64,000 bases of DNA from Bradyrhizobium diazoefficiens (GCF_016616235.1 NZ_CP067100.1:806001-870000); one strand, 5' to 3'. Numbered from the stretch's first letter, positions 55,001 to 63,905 are shown. Numbers and translations: made by a program. The notes: a model not told the origin generated them from the letters alone.

Positions 55001-55033
55001 AAAAAAACCGGCCTGGACAAAACCACGGGCCGG
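55001..55033 (-). terminator. Intrinsic terminator in the metZ leader
   Basis: On the minus strand: CCGGCC, a 14-base loop, GGCCGG, followed by TTTTTTT. It lies between the SAM-II aptamer and metZ. The upstream strand can pair alternatively with the GGCCGGGG segment next to the aptamer (55034-55054), so it can be switched. Confidence 0.8.
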
Positions 55034-55053
55034 GATCACAGAGGTCCCCGGCC

Positions 55054-55107
55054 TGTTTAGCGACTTATTTAACGTGGCTGCAAGCCGGCCGGCTCAAATC
55101 ACCACGG
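55054..55107 (-). promoter_or_regulatory. SAM-II riboswitch
   Basis: The transcribed strand reads GTGATTTG, AGCCGGCCGGCTTGCAGCC, ACGTTAAATAAGTCGCTAAA: the short pseudoknot aptamer found before metA and metZ in alphaproteobacteria, including the conserved CGCTAAA pseudoknot strand. SAM binding would reduce metZ expression. The promoter is probably just upstream, around 55110-55160. Confidence 0.9.
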
Positions 55108-55195
55108 GATAAGTGATGCTCATATTCCGCAATGGCCTTTCCGTCAAGGCGTCCATCGGATAGCCGTAAAAGGCTCGTATTTCCCGCATGTCCGG

Positions 55196-56332
55196 ATGTA
55201 TTTGCCCCCCGATGAGGACCCCCGGTTGACATTCACGGTCGCTGCCGACGCCAATGGTATCCTGCCCGACCGCATGATCGCGGCGATGGCGGAGGCGGGG
55301 CTGATCTTGCCCGCATACGATTTCGTCGAAAGCCAGATCCAGCCGGCGAGCCTCGATCTGCGCCTCGGCGACATCGCCTATCGCGTTCGCGCGAGCTTCC
55401 TGCCGGGCCCCGGCGCAACCGTTGCCGAGCGCATCGACGAATTGAAGCTGCACGAGTTCAGCCTCGCCGATGGTGCGGTGCTGGAGACCAACTGCGTCTA
55501 CATCGTGCCGCTGCTGGAAAGCCTCGCGCTGCCGCCGGAGATCGTCGCGGCCGCCAATCCCAAAAGCTCGACCGGCCGGCTCGACGTCTTCACCCGCGTG
55601 ATCGCCGACGGCACCCGCCGCTTCGACATGATCGGCGCCGGCTATCACGGCCCGCTTTATGCCGAGATCAGCCCGAAAACGTTTCCGGTGCTGGTGCGCG
55701 AGGGCTCGCGGCTAAGCCAGGTGCGCTTCCGCACCGGCGATGCCATCCTCAATGCCGACGAGCTCGATAACCTGCATGCCGCCGAGCGCCTCGTCGACAT
55801 CGAGGACGCCGATCTGTCCGGCGGCGTCGCCGTCTCCGTCGATCTCTCCGGCGAAAAGGCAAATGGCTTCGTCGGCTATCGCGCCAAGCGCCACACCGGC
55901 GTCGTCGACGTCGACCGCCGCTCCGGCTACGCAGTCGAAGAGTTTTGGGAGCCGATCTCGGCGCGCCCGGACGGCAACCTGATCCTCGACCCCGGCGAGT
56001 TCTACATCCTCGCCTCCAAGGAAGCGGTGCAGGTGCCGCCCGACTACGCCGCGGAGATGGTGCCGTTCGATCCGCTGGTCGGCGAATTCCGCGTGCACTA
56101 TGCCGGCTTTTTCGATCCCGGCTTCGGCTATGCCGGCGCCGGCGGGCTGGGATCGCGCGCCGTGCTGGAGGTGCGCTCGCGCGAAGTGCCGTTCATCCTC
56201 GAGCACGGCCAGATCGTCGGCCGCCTCGTCTACGAGAAAATGCTGGCCCGTCCCGACGCGATGTACGGCCAGCGCATCGGCTCGAACTACCAGGCGCAGG
56301 GCCTGAAGCTGAGCAAGCATTTTCGGGTGTAG
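55196..56332 (+). CDS. dcd: 2'-deoxycytidine 5'-triphosphate deaminase, tandem-domain form
   Basis: 378 residues, about twice the size of E. coli Dcd; two dCTP deaminase/dUTPase-fold halves. First half: IQPASLDLRLG, NPKSSTGRLDVF, GSRLSQVRFRTGD. Second half: VPFDPLVGEFRVHYAGFFDPGFG and SRAVLEVRSREVPFILEHGQIVGRL. It deaminates dCTP to dUTP for thymidylate synthesis. ATG 55196 lacks a clear Shine-Dalgarno; a start slightly downstream is possible. Confidence 0.9.
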   Translation: MYLPPDEDPRLTFTVAADANGILPDRMIAAMAEAGLILPAYDFVESQIQPASLDLRLGDIAYRVRASFLPGPGATVAERIDELKLHEFSLADGAVLETNCVYIVPLLESLALPPEIVAAANPKSSTGRLDVFTRVIADGTRRFDMIGAGYHGPLYAEISPKTFPVLVREGSRLSQVRFRTGDAILNADELDNLHAAERLVDIEDADLSGGVAVSVDLSGEKANGFVGYRAKRHTGVVDVDRRSGYAVEEFWEPISARPDGNLILDPGEFYILASKEAVQVPPDYAAEMVPFDPLVGEFRVHYAGFFDPGFGYAGAGGLGSRAVLEVRSREVPFILEHGQIVGRLVYEKMLARPDAMYGQRIGSNYQAQGLKLSKHFRV

Positions 56333-56342
56333 TGTCAGCCCT

Positions 56343-56446
56343 GTCATTCCCCGCGAAGGCAGGGAATCAAGTACGCCGCGGCTCTTCGACTCCATCACAA
56401 CCGCCTCTGGAATACTGGATCGCCCGATCAAGGTCGGGCGATGACA
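56343..56446. repeat. Long inverted repeat after dcd
   Basis: Arms GTCATTCCCCGCGAAGGCAG and CGCCCGATCAAGGTCGGGCG plus ATGAC. The inner CTGGATCGCCCG part is shared with 12197-12298 and 60939-61040. Confidence 0.65.
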
Positions 56447-56498
56447 CCGAATGTGTGGCAGGATACGAAGTCAATCCGGCTACACGCGAGGTGACGAG

Positions 56499-56912
56499 AT
56501 GAGCAATCCATCCGAACTCGATGCAAAAATCCTCGACGATGTCGCCGACGCGCTGATCTATGCCGACCGTTCCGGCACGATCATGCGCTGGAATCGCGCA
56601 TCGACCACCCTGTTCGGCTTCACCGCCGCGGAAGCGCTGGGCCAGAACCTCGATCTGATCATTCCCGAACATCTGCGGCCTGCGCACTGGAAAGGCTTCG
56701 AGGCCGCGCTTGCCAGCGGCGCAATGAAGCTTGCGGGCAGGCCGACGCTGACCCGCGCGCTGCACAAGAGCGAGCGCAAACTCTACATCGAGATGACCTT
56801 CGCGCTGGTGCGGGATGCTGGCGGGGCGGTGCAAGGATCGGTCGCGATGGCGCGCGACGTGACGGAACGCGTCGAGCGCGAGCGCGCGGCCAAGGCTGCG
56901 CAAAATTCGTGA
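56499..56912 (+). CDS. Single PAS-domain protein
   Basis: 137 residues from ATG 56499. One PAS domain: ADALIYADRSGTIMRWNRASTTLFGFTAAEALGQNL, then VQGSVAMARDVTERVERE at the end. No kinase, cyclase or other output domain, so it probably senses a small ligand and acts by protein contact. Ligand unknown. Confidence 0.85.
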   Translation: MSNPSELDAKILDDVADALIYADRSGTIMRWNRASTTLFGFTAAEALGQNLDLIIPEHLRPAHWKGFEAALASGAMKLAGRPTLTRALHKSERKLYIEMTFALVRDAGGAVQGSVAMARDVTERVERERAAKAAQNS

Positions 56913-57016
56913 CGCGGAATTGATGGGCCGCCGTGCAGGGCGCCCTGCATGAACGTCAGGTTGCCCGTCACCGGGGGCGGTGACACACTCGATCAAGACA
57001 ACGATCGGGAGCGAAC

Positions 57017-58063
57017 ATGGCCGCAGACGCCGCGCAGCAAGCGCAATGGAAACGCTGGCGCGCCGTCGCCGATCTGTACCATGCCTATTTCACCGGCCTC
57101 ATCCTCACTGTCGTCACCCGACGTGGCACGGCCGATGCGGCCGAGTTCGTCTTCCGTGTCTTCCGCCGCCAGCAGCAGGAGCGCTTCCTGCCGGGGCTCA
57201 AGAAGCTCGGCCTCGACCACCTGCCGCCGGCGGTCGCTGCCGCGCAATATCACTATCTCTCCAACTGGATCGGCGGCGTGCATGTCGAATACATGTATGA
57301 GAGCGACACCAAGGCATGGATCCGTTATCCGCCGCCGCGCTGGATCTGGAAGGGCACCGCGATCTGCGGCGTGCCGGGCGAGGTCTCTCGCGCGATGCTG
57401 CGCGGCTGGCACGCCAACAACGGCGTTGCACTCGGCGATACCAGGCTGGGCTTCGTCTGCACCAAGCAGAGCGTCGATGGCCAGGACGGGCTCGAAGGCT
57501 ACTACCACCAATACGACCACCCGCTCGAGCTCGACGGGCGTCTGGTGTTCGCGCGGCACCTGGAGGCGCCGTTGTTCGACGCGAAGACCGCGCCGGCGCT
57601 GCCCGTCGCCAGCTGGCCGAAACCGCGGCTGGAAAAAGCCTATCGCAACTACGCGATGGAATATGTCCGCACCGCCGCGCCCGTGATGGTGCAGCTGTTC
57701 GGCCCGGAAGACGCCGGCTATCTGCTGCATCTCACCGGCAAGCTGATCGGCATGCAGTATTTCGACGAGGTCGCGGCCGCGCTCGCGATGAATCGCGGCG
57801 GTGCAAGCGAATTCGCATCATTCCTCAACGCGCTGTCCGCCGCGCAGGATGACGCCGCCGAGACGGTGCAGTCCGCAGGCACATTCGAAATCCGCCAGCA
57901 GAGCTGGAAGTTGATGGATGACGTCGCCGACTATCACAGCGCCTGCGCCAGAGTGCTGGAAGGCTTGTTCGAGGGTCTCGCTGCCGGATGCGGCCGGCAC
58001 ATCGGCGTGCAGCTTCGCCCGGCGGCAACTGGCCGCCCGCCGCTGGTCTGGACAATCGGGTAG
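57017..58063 (+). CDS. Conserved hypothetical protein, 348 residues
   Basis: No family recognised. Features: FTGLILTVVTRRGTADAAEFVFRVFRRQQQERF near the start (helical), an aromatic-rich segment YHYLSNWIGGVHVEYMYESDTKAWIRYPPPRWIW, GWHANNGVALGDTRLGFVCTKQ and GLEGYYHQYDHPLEL. No signal peptide or membrane spans. Soluble, probably enzymatic. A plausible GGGAGCG precedes the ATG. Neighbouring PAS gene is 104 bp upstream. Confidence 0.75.
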   Translation: MAADAAQQAQWKRWRAVADLYHAYFTGLILTVVTRRGTADAAEFVFRVFRRQQQERFLPGLKKLGLDHLPPAVAAAQYHYLSNWIGGVHVEYMYESDTKAWIRYPPPRWIWKGTAICGVPGEVSRAMLRGWHANNGVALGDTRLGFVCTKQSVDGQDGLEGYYHQYDHPLELDGRLVFARHLEAPLFDAKTAPALPVASWPKPRLEKAYRNYAMEYVRTAAPVMVQLFGPEDAGYLLHLTGKLIGMQYFDEVAAALAMNRGGASEFASFLNALSAAQDDAAETVQSAGTFEIRQQSWKLMDDVADYHSACARVLEGLFEGLAAGCGRHIGVQLRPAATGRPPLVWTIG

Positions 58064-58087
58064 ACAGGACTGTCGCCGCGCACTTCG

Positions 58088-58253
58088 TCTCTCCCCGGGT
58101 GCGGGGAGAGGCCGGAATTTGCGGCCGCAGATTCGGGGCGAGGGGGACTCTCCGCGAGTCCAGCTCTCACCGTCTGCGCGGATAGAGCCCCTCACCCCGA
58201 CCCTCTCAGCGCGAGCGAAGCTCGTCGCGGCCCCGTAAGAACGGAGAGAAGGA
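58088..58253. repeat. Palindromic repeat before the MATE gene
   Basis: Hairpin CTCTCCCCGGGTGCGGGGAGAG near 58089-58110 and the CCTCTCAGCGCGAGCGAAGCTCG segment also found at 4835-4863. Of the 376-bp gap 58064-58439 the rest is the MATE leader; no other feature seen. Confidence 0.75.
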
Positions 58254-58439
58254 GAAGAAAGGAAGCACCGCAATTCCACGGGCTGAAATGCGCTGCCGCA
58301 GGGCACGCCTGCACCTGACGCAGGAGGAATCGGCAATTGGCGTGCTAACAACCATCTCGGCGCCTTCTGCGCGAACAAATTCATTGGCACACCTGCTCAT
58401 TTGCCGCGCCGCCAATGGCGCCCGTGCCCGGGAGAGAAT

Positions 58440-59885
58440 ATGTCCGACATCGCCGAAATCCCGGTCGATGAGCAAGAGCGTCCGCTGCCGCCACCTCCGC
58501 GGCCGGTGCGGAGCGCGCTGATGGACGGCCCGATCCTGCGGACGCTGCTCTCCCTCGCCTGGCCGAACGTGGTCGCGCTCTCAGCGGGCACCTGCGTGGT
58601 GATCGCGGAGACCTCCTATATCGGACGTCTTGGCGTGGAAGCACTGGCCGCGATGGCGCTGGTGTTTCCGACCGTGATCCTGACCATGACCATGTCGGGC
58701 GGCGCCATGGGCGGCGCGGTGGCCTCCGCCATCGCGCGCGCGCTCGGCGCCGGCGATCGCGAGCGTGCGGGCACACTCGCCGCGCATGCGCTGCTGATCG
58801 GTATCACCTTCGGCTTGGTCTTCATGCTGGGCATGCTGCTCTATGGACCCAAAGTGCTCGAAATGCTCGGCGGTCGCGGCGATGTGCTGACGCATGCGAT
58901 CGCCTACACGCAGGTGTTTTTCGGCGGCGCGGTGCTGCCCTGGCTGCTCAACACCATGGCGGGCGTGCTGCGCGGCACCGGTAACATGAAGCTGCCGTCG
59001 CTGTTGATCCTCAACTCCGCTGTTTGGCAGGTCGTGCTCGGCGGCACGCTCGGCCTTGGGCTCGGCCCTGTGCCGCAGCTCGGCATGCGCGGCGTCGCGG
59101 CCGGCGCGCTGATCGCCTATTCCATGAACATCTGCGTGATGGGCTGGTACCTGTTCTCCGGCCGCGCGCGCGTTGTCCCAAAACTGCGTGGCCTGCGCGT
59201 CCAATGGGCGATGTTCTTCGACATCCTGAAGGTCGGCGCCATTGCCTGCTTCTCGCCTCTGCAATCGGTGCTGACGATCTCGATCTTCACCCACCTGCTG
59301 GCGAAGTTCGGCACCGCGATCCTCGCCGGCTACGGCATCGGCGCCCGGCTGGAATTCTTGCTGACCTCGATCGCGTTCTCGTTCGGCATTGCCTCGGTGC
59401 CGATGATCGGCATGGCGGTCGGCGCCGGCCGCATCGCGCGGGCCCGCCGCATTGCCTGGATCGCAGGTGTCTCCGCTTTCGTCGCTGTCGGCACGCCGGC
59501 ATGCCTGGTCGCCACCTTCCCCGATCTCTGGGTCAACATTTTTACCGACAGCGCGACGGTGCGAGCGACAAGCCATCAATATCTGTCGACGGTCGCGCCA
59601 TTCTACGCCTTCATCGGTCTCGCCTCGACCATGTACTTCTCCTCGCAAGGGGCGGCCAAGGTGATCGGCCCAGTGCTGGCGCAGACCGCGCGGCTCGTCT
59701 ACATCGCCGCGATCGGCTGGTGGCTGTCGACGCATGACGCCACTGCGCAAAACTTCTTCTGGCTGGCCGCGAGCTCGATGGTCGTGCTCGGCCTGCTCTC
59801 CTGCTCCAGCGTGGTGCTGACGCGCTGGGGGCCGCGGGACACAAAGCCTGCAGTCAGGCCGGTGCTCTCGACCGTTGCCGATTAA
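58440..59885 (+). CDS. MATE-family multidrug exporter
   Basis: 481 residues from ATG 58440, preceded by GGGAGAGAAT. Twelve membrane helices, with an N-terminal Pro-rich tail. LAWPNVVALSAGTCVVIAETSYIGRLG at helix 1 and GGAMGGAVASAIARALGAGDRERA are typical of MatE proteins. Exports cationic or dye-like compounds by Na+ or H+ antiport. It overlaps the converging next gene by 4 bp. Confidence 0.88.
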   Translation: MSDIAEIPVDEQERPLPPPPRPVRSALMDGPILRTLLSLAWPNVVALSAGTCVVIAETSYIGRLGVEALAAMALVFPTVILTMTMSGGAMGGAVASAIARALGAGDRERAGTLAAHALLIGITFGLVFMLGMLLYGPKVLEMLGGRGDVLTHAIAYTQVFFGGAVLPWLLNTMAGVLRGTGNMKLPSLLILNSAVWQVVLGGTLGLGLGPVPQLGMRGVAAGALIAYSMNICVMGWYLFSGRARVVPKLRGLRVQWAMFFDILKVGAIACFSPLQSVLTISIFTHLLAKFGTAILAGYGIGARLEFLLTSIAFSFGIASVPMIGMAVGAGRIARARRIAWIAGVSAFVAVGTPACLVATFPDLWVNIFTDSATVRATSHQYLSTVAPFYAFIGLASTMYFSSQGAAKVIGPVLAQTARLVYIAAIGWWLSTHDATAQNFFWLAASSMVVLGLLSCSSVVLTRWGPRDTKPAVRPVLSTVAD

Positions 59886-60358
59886 CGATGCCTGTGGCGG
59901 CGATGGCCGCCGCCGACATTGGCAAGCCGCATCAGTTGCGGAATCATCGCCATCATGTCGCCGCTCCCGGCGCCGCCGAGCATGCCCATGATATCGCCGC
60001 CGCCCATGCCGCCAAAGCCGGCCGGGATGGTGCTGCCGCCCATTGGGGTGTAGCCGCCGTAATTGGGCGCGCCGAATCCGCCGCCAAAATTGCCGCCGCC
60101 GAGGCCACCACCAAATCCGCCGCCGCCGTTCTCCATCATGCGGCTCATCATCGGGCCCATGGTCTGCATCAGCATGGCGAAGCGGCGCTTGCCCATCTTC
60201 GCCTTCATCATCTCCAGCATCGGCGCCATCTGCGTCATCATGTCCTCGCCGCCGGCACCGCCGCCGCCGAGGAACTGCGCCTTTGCCGGCGCGCTCGAGA
60301 TCGAAAACAACAGCAGCACGGCGGCCGCCTGGCAGATCACCTTGTCCGCACCTCTCAT
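59882..60358 (-). CDS. Small exported Gly/Met-rich protein with His-rich C-terminus
   Basis: 158 residues from ATG 60358 (GAGGAGCAGG upstream). Signal peptide about 1-27 ending APAKAQ. The mature part alternates a Met-rich helix (MMTQMAPMLEMMKAKMGKR..MLMQTMGPMMSRMM) and Gly repeats (GGGGFGGGLGGGNFGGG), with another Met-rich part and a tail HRRHRHR. Met and His clusters suggest copper or other soft-metal binding in the periplasm, but no family is recognised. Confidence 0.72.
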   Translation of the reverse strand: MRGADKVICQAAAVLLLFSISSAPAKAQFLGGGGAGGEDMMTQMAPMLEMMKAKMGKRRFAMLMQTMGPMMSRMMENGGGGFGGGLGGGNFGGGFGAPNYGGYTPMGGSTIPAGFGGMGGGDIMGMLGGAGSGDMMAMIPQLMRLANVGGGHRRHRHR

Positions 60359-60486
60359 GGCCTGCTCCTCGCGTGCGTGGCGCCACCGGGAGAGCGGCGC
60401 CAACCGGACGCACGCTGCCATGGTTACGGCTGAGGAGAGGAGGGCTCTGTGAGAAAAATCACTGAGCCGCGACGCGTGAGCCTCCG

Positions 60487-60888
60487 CTAGGCTGCAGCGG
60501 GCGGAAACGCCTTGTGGATGGCGATCACGGCGTCTTTAGTCTGTCCCTGCACATAGGCCGCAAGCTCGTTCGGCAGCATGTCGATGATCCAGACCAGGCG
60601 GCAGCTCTTGTCGCCCTCCGCGATCACCTGCACCGAGGCACTGTAATGCTTCAGCCGCTCGCTGTTGATCGCATAGACCAGCCGCCGCCGCGCATCGTCG
60701 CAATCGACCAGCACCTCGCGCGCGACGGAGCCATTGGCGAAGGTGACGATGCGCGCATCGCCGTCGAGCGTGCAGGCGGTGACGAAGCCCGGCGCCAGCC
60801 GTTGCGGCAGCGCGCCGAAATCGCGCACCGCGTCCCAGACATCGTGCGCGGAAGCGGAGAGGCGGATGTCGTTGTGGATGGAGGCCAT
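60487..60888 (-). CDS. SRPBCC (START/Bet v1-like) family protein
   Basis: 133 residues. SRPBCC fold: IHNDIRLSASAHDVWDAVRDFGALPQRLAPG at the start and the C-terminal helix PNELAAYVQGQTKDAVIAIHKAF. These proteins bind hydrophobic ligands in a helix-grip cavity. Role unknown; short gene standing alone. Confidence 0.82.
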   Translation of the reverse strand: MASIHNDIRLSASAHDVWDAVRDFGALPQRLAPGFVTACTLDGDARIVTFANGSVAREVLVDCDDARRRLVYAINSERLKHYSASVQVIAEGDKSCRLVWIIDMLPNELAAYVQGQTKDAVIAIHKAFPPAAA

Positions 60889-60938
60889 GGGGATTCCTGT
60901 AATGTGGAGAGGCGGGCGATAGGGCCATCATCTCAGCT

Positions 60939-61040
60939 GTCGTCGCCCGACTTGATCGGGCGATCCAGTCCAGAGACCGAGGTGATAGAATCGAGAGGCC
61001 CCGGCGTACTGGACGCCCCGGTCGAGCCGGGGCATGACGA
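60939..61040. repeat. Long inverted repeat
   Basis: GTCGTCGCCCGACTTGATCG arm and CCGGTCGAGCCGGGGCATGACGA arm, with a divergent middle. Same family as 12197-12298. Confidence 0.75.
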
Positions 61041-61063
61041 CGTGTGGTGTGGCGCGAGCATGC

Positions 61064-61423
61064 TCACACGCAAACCGCCTCGACATTGTTGCCGTCGGGG
61101 TCGATCAAGAACGCCGCAAAGTAGGTCGGGCTGTAATCCTTGCGCGGACCGGCGCCGCCATTGTCGCGGCCGCCGCTCTTCAGGCCTTCGCTGTGAAACG
61201 CCTTGACCGCGTCGTGGTCCTTGGCGCGAAACGCGATATGTGCGCCGTCGGCCTTCCGCCCCTTGTTCAGATGCAGCCACAGCGCCGGCTCGCCCTTCGG
61301 CCCGAAACCCGCATAGCCCTCGCCGCTGGAGCACAGGACGTAACCGAGCGGCGCGAGCACCGCGGTATAGAAGCGCGTTGAGGCGTCGAGGTCGGCAACG
61401 CGAAGTCCGATGTGGTCATACAT
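61064..61423 (-). CDS. VOC-family glyoxalase-like protein
   Basis: 119 residues from ATG 61423 (GGAG 6 nt upstream; ATG 61435 also possible). A single VOC domain: MYDHIGLRVADLDASTRFYTAVLAPLGY at the start and AAFLIDPDGNNVEAVC with the Glu metal ligand at the end. The His at residue 4 would be the first metal ligand. It follows the AraC gene by about 60 bp on the same strand, so is likely co-transcribed. Confidence 0.87.
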   Translation of the reverse strand: MYDHIGLRVADLDASTRFYTAVLAPLGYVLCSSGEGYAGFGPKGEPALWLHLNKGRKADGAHIAFRAKDHDAVKAFHSEGLKSGGRDNGGAGPRKDYSPTYFAAFLIDPDGNNVEAVCV

Positions 61424-61480
61424 GGTGGTCTCCATTTGCAAAGTGTGCCGCGTGGCGGTGCGCGCTGGAGACGACTCTAG

Positions 61481-62320
61481 TCAGTTGAGGGCAAGCTGCT
61501 CTTGGAGAATCTTGCGCTCACCCTTCGAAGCCTGCCGGAACTTTGTGGGTGACACGCCGGCGGCGCGATGAAACGTCCGGACGAAGTTGGAAAGGTCGCC
61601 GAAGCCGACGTCATAGGCGATGTCGGTGACCGCGATGTCCTCGTCCGTGAGGAGGCGCGCCGCATGTCGCAGCCGCGAGCGCACCAGATATTGATGCGGG
61701 GTGACGCCGAGCACGCTCGAGAATAGCCGCAGGAAATGGAACGGGCTGAGGCCCGCCTGCTTTGCTGCCTGTTCGAGGTCGACCTCAGTATGCGAATTGT
61801 CGTCGATCCACAGCGCAGCTTCCACCGCGCGGCGGCGGTCGCGTGCGGTCGGCGTCGTCTGCTTGCGCGCCTTGCCGGAGACGACGTCGACGAAACGGCC
61901 GGCCAGGATTTGCCCGACCTCGTCGAGACCCAAGTCGCTGTTGCCATCCGCTGCCGTCTGGGCGAGTTCGCCCAGCACCATCAATTCGGGCAGAGGCGGC
62001 GTTGCTCCGACTTGCCAGACCTCGCGCTGTCCGCCGAGCGCATCGACCAGGTCCGCGCTGAGGAAGAAGCCGAGGCAGACGTCGCCAGAGACATGCTCAT
62101 GGGTGCAGGTGTATTCCTCGCCCGGCGCGCCGACCAGCATCGCGCCCGCCACCAGCTCGAAGAAACCGGCACGGCAATGGCAGCCAAAACTGCCGGAGCG
62201 GACATAGGCGATGGAATGGCCGGTGCGGCACTCCGCAAACGGCGTGTCGTCCGGTCCCGCATCGCAGCGAAACTCGGAGACGGTCATTGAGCGTGTCGTC
62301 AGCAGCGTGGTCGCGTCCAT
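61481..62320 (-). CDS. AraC-family transcriptional regulator
   Basis: 279 residues. N-terminal ligand-binding part with several Cys/His ([22 protein letters not shown] and [13 protein letters not shown]), which may sense a reactive compound. The C-terminal AraC helix-turn-helix is complete: [36 protein letters not shown] and [21 protein letters not shown]. Likely controls the adjacent VOC gene. Confidence 0.9.
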   Translation of the reverse strand: MDATTLLTTRSMTVSEFRCDAGPDDTPFAECRTGHSIAYVRSGSFGCHCRAGFFELVAGAMLVGAPGEEYTCTHEHVSGDVCLGFFLSADLVDALGGQREVWQVGATPPLPELMVLGELAQTAADGNSDLGLDEVGQILAGRFVDVVSGKARKQTTPTARDRRRAVEAALWIDDNSHTEVDLEQAAKQAGLSPFHFLRLFSSVLGVTPHQYLVRSRLRHAARLLTDEDIAVTDIAYDVGFGDLSNFVRTFHRAAGVSPTKFRQASKGERKILQEQLALN

Positions 62321-62329
62321 CGCGCCTAT

Positions 62330-62908
62330 TTAGGTAGGCGCACGGGGCGGAGCAACGGGCAGCAGCACGTCGAACAGGGTCTTGCTGGCGATTGGGTGCG
62401 CGCCCTCCAGCGCCAGCAGCCGTCGCTTGGAGATCACTCCGCCGTAAGGCGAGAGCCGGTCGGTGTAATTGCCGGCTTCCAGCACCCTGTGGCTGGGCAC
62501 GATCAGCATGTAAGGATTTTTGGCGATCGCCTGCGCCAGCGAATGTGCGGCGCCGGAGGCGCCCAGCGCCTTGGCGACCTCGTGATAGGTGCGCGTCTCC
62601 CCGCGCGGGATCGTGCAGGCGTACTCATAGACCCGCCGGTTGAAGCCGGGCACCCCGCCGGCGTCGAGGCTGACCTCGGAAAAATCGGGATCGCTGCCTT
62701 GCAGCAGGCCCACGATCCCCTCGATCGCCAGCTCCGCGTTCTCGGATGGCCGCTGCTCGCGCGCCTCGGGATGGGTTTGGAAAATCCGGCGGCGGGTGTC
62801 GAGCTCCCGCGCCTCCGGCAATTGCACGGCAACGACGCCGGTGCTGCTCCAGATCATGCCGCAACGGCCTATGGCCGTGTCGAATATTGTATAGCCGTGC
62901 CCCACCAT
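62330..62908 (-). CDS. MGMT/Ogt-like protein with PSHR instead of the PCHR active site
   Basis: 192 residues from ATG 62908. The DNA alkyltransferase fold is evident: RGETRTYHEVAKALGASGAAHSLAQAIAKNPYMLIVPSHRVLEAG, then SPYGGVISKRRLLALE. The catalytic Cys of PCHRV is Ser here, so it cannot perform the usual irreversible methyl transfer. It may be an alkyltransferase-like protein that marks lesions for nucleotide excision repair, as in E. coli YbaZ where the position is Trp. The AraC gene follows 9 bp later on the same strand. Confidence 0.85.
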   Translation of the reverse strand: MVGHGYTIFDTAIGRCGMIWSSTGVVAVQLPEARELDTRRRIFQTHPEAREQRPSENAELAIEGIVGLLQGSDPDFSEVSLDAGGVPGFNRRVYEYACTIPRGETRTYHEVAKALGASGAAHSLAQAIAKNPYMLIVPSHRVLEAGNYTDRLSPYGGVISKRRLLALEGAHPIASKTLFDVLLPVAPPRAPT

Positions 62909-63074
62909 GCACACGCCCCACTCAGTGCACGTCTCTCCCCAGACACGAGGATCATAACACTGCCACAATCCGGCGCACCTGGAATCTTGCCAAAACGTTA
63001 AGAAGCATCCGCGCGCCAAACCGCTTGGCGGGGCGCGCCGTCTCGGCTAATCAGGACAGGCGCAAGGCGCATAA

Positions 63075-63148
63075 GCGGGCGTAGTTCAATGGTAGAACGG
63101 CAGCTTCCCAAGCTGCATACGAGGGTTCGATTCCCTTCGCCCGCTCCA
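63075..63148 (+). tRNA. tRNA-Gly (anticodon CCC)
   Basis: 74 bases ending CCA. Acceptor stem GCGGGCG/CGCCCGC, D-loop AGTTCAATGGTAGA, anticodon stem GCAGC/GCTGC with loop TTCCCAA (anticodon CCC), and T-arm GAGGGTTCGATTCCCTT. All arms fold without mismatch. It is very close to the E. coli Gly-CCC tRNA. Confidence 0.97.
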
Positions 63149-63323
63149 AGCTTTCGCAATTGCATGTCCATTTGGTCTGACTGTCCAAAGCGCGCGCTCG
63201 CGCGCCGCCCGAAGATTCCAATACATTAGCTCCTCGCTTCCGGCACGCGCCGTTTCCCCGGCTTAAGCTCCGCCCGCCCGCCGGATGCGGTCCTCCTGTC
63301 GGGCAATGTTCGGATCAGAGACC

Positions 63324-63905
63324 ATGAACCAGCAGAAACTCGACCGCGCGATCGGTCGCCGCTTGAAGACGCTGAGGACGCAAGGCGGCATGACCTTGAA
63401 CGAGCTGGCAGCGCGATCCGGCGTCAGCCGGGCCATGATCGGGCGGGTGGAGCGGGCGCAGAGCAGCGCGACCGCCGCGCTGCTCGGCAAGCTCTGCGCC
63501 GCGCTCGACGTGTCGCTGAGCGACGTCGTCGCGCTCGCGGAGAAGCCGCCGGAGCGCTTGATGCGGCTGGCCGACCAGCCGCATTGGCGTGATCCCGACA
63601 GCGGCTACCGGCGGCGTCATGCCTCGCCGCCGGATGCAGCGAGCGGCATCGAGATCATCGTCGTCGACCTGCCGGCCGGCGCGCGCGTCTCCTACAGCCC
63701 CTGGGGCCGCAATGCCTTCACCCAGCAGCTCCTGATGCTGGAGGGGGCGGTCTGCGTGTATATCGACGCCAAGACGGTGCGCCTGCGCGACGGCGACTGT
63801 CTCGACTTCGACGTCATGCGCGCCGTGACGTTCGAGAACGAAACCAAGCAGGATGCACGCTACGTCATCATCACGCGGCGCGGCACGTCTTATGGGAAAA
63901 TGTGA
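63324..63905 (+). CDS. XRE-type regulator with cupin domain
   Basis: 193 residues from ATG 63324. Helix-turn-helix: GRRLKTLRTQGGMTLNELAARSGVSRAMIGRVERAQSS at about 8-45, then a cupin (SYSPWGRNAFTQQLLMLEGAVCVYIDAKTVRLRDGD). Such proteins sense a small molecule in the cupin. It overlaps the next gene by 1 bp (TGATG), an acetyltransferase, so it probably controls that gene. Confidence 0.92.
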   Translation: MNQQKLDRAIGRRLKTLRTQGGMTLNELAARSGVSRAMIGRVERAQSSATAALLGKLCAALDVSLSDVVALAEKPPERLMRLADQPHWRDPDSGYRRRHASPPDAASGIEIIVVDLPAGARVSYSPWGRNAFTQQLLMLEGAVCVYIDAKTVRLRDGDCLDFDVMRAVTFENETKQDARYVIITRRGTSYGKM

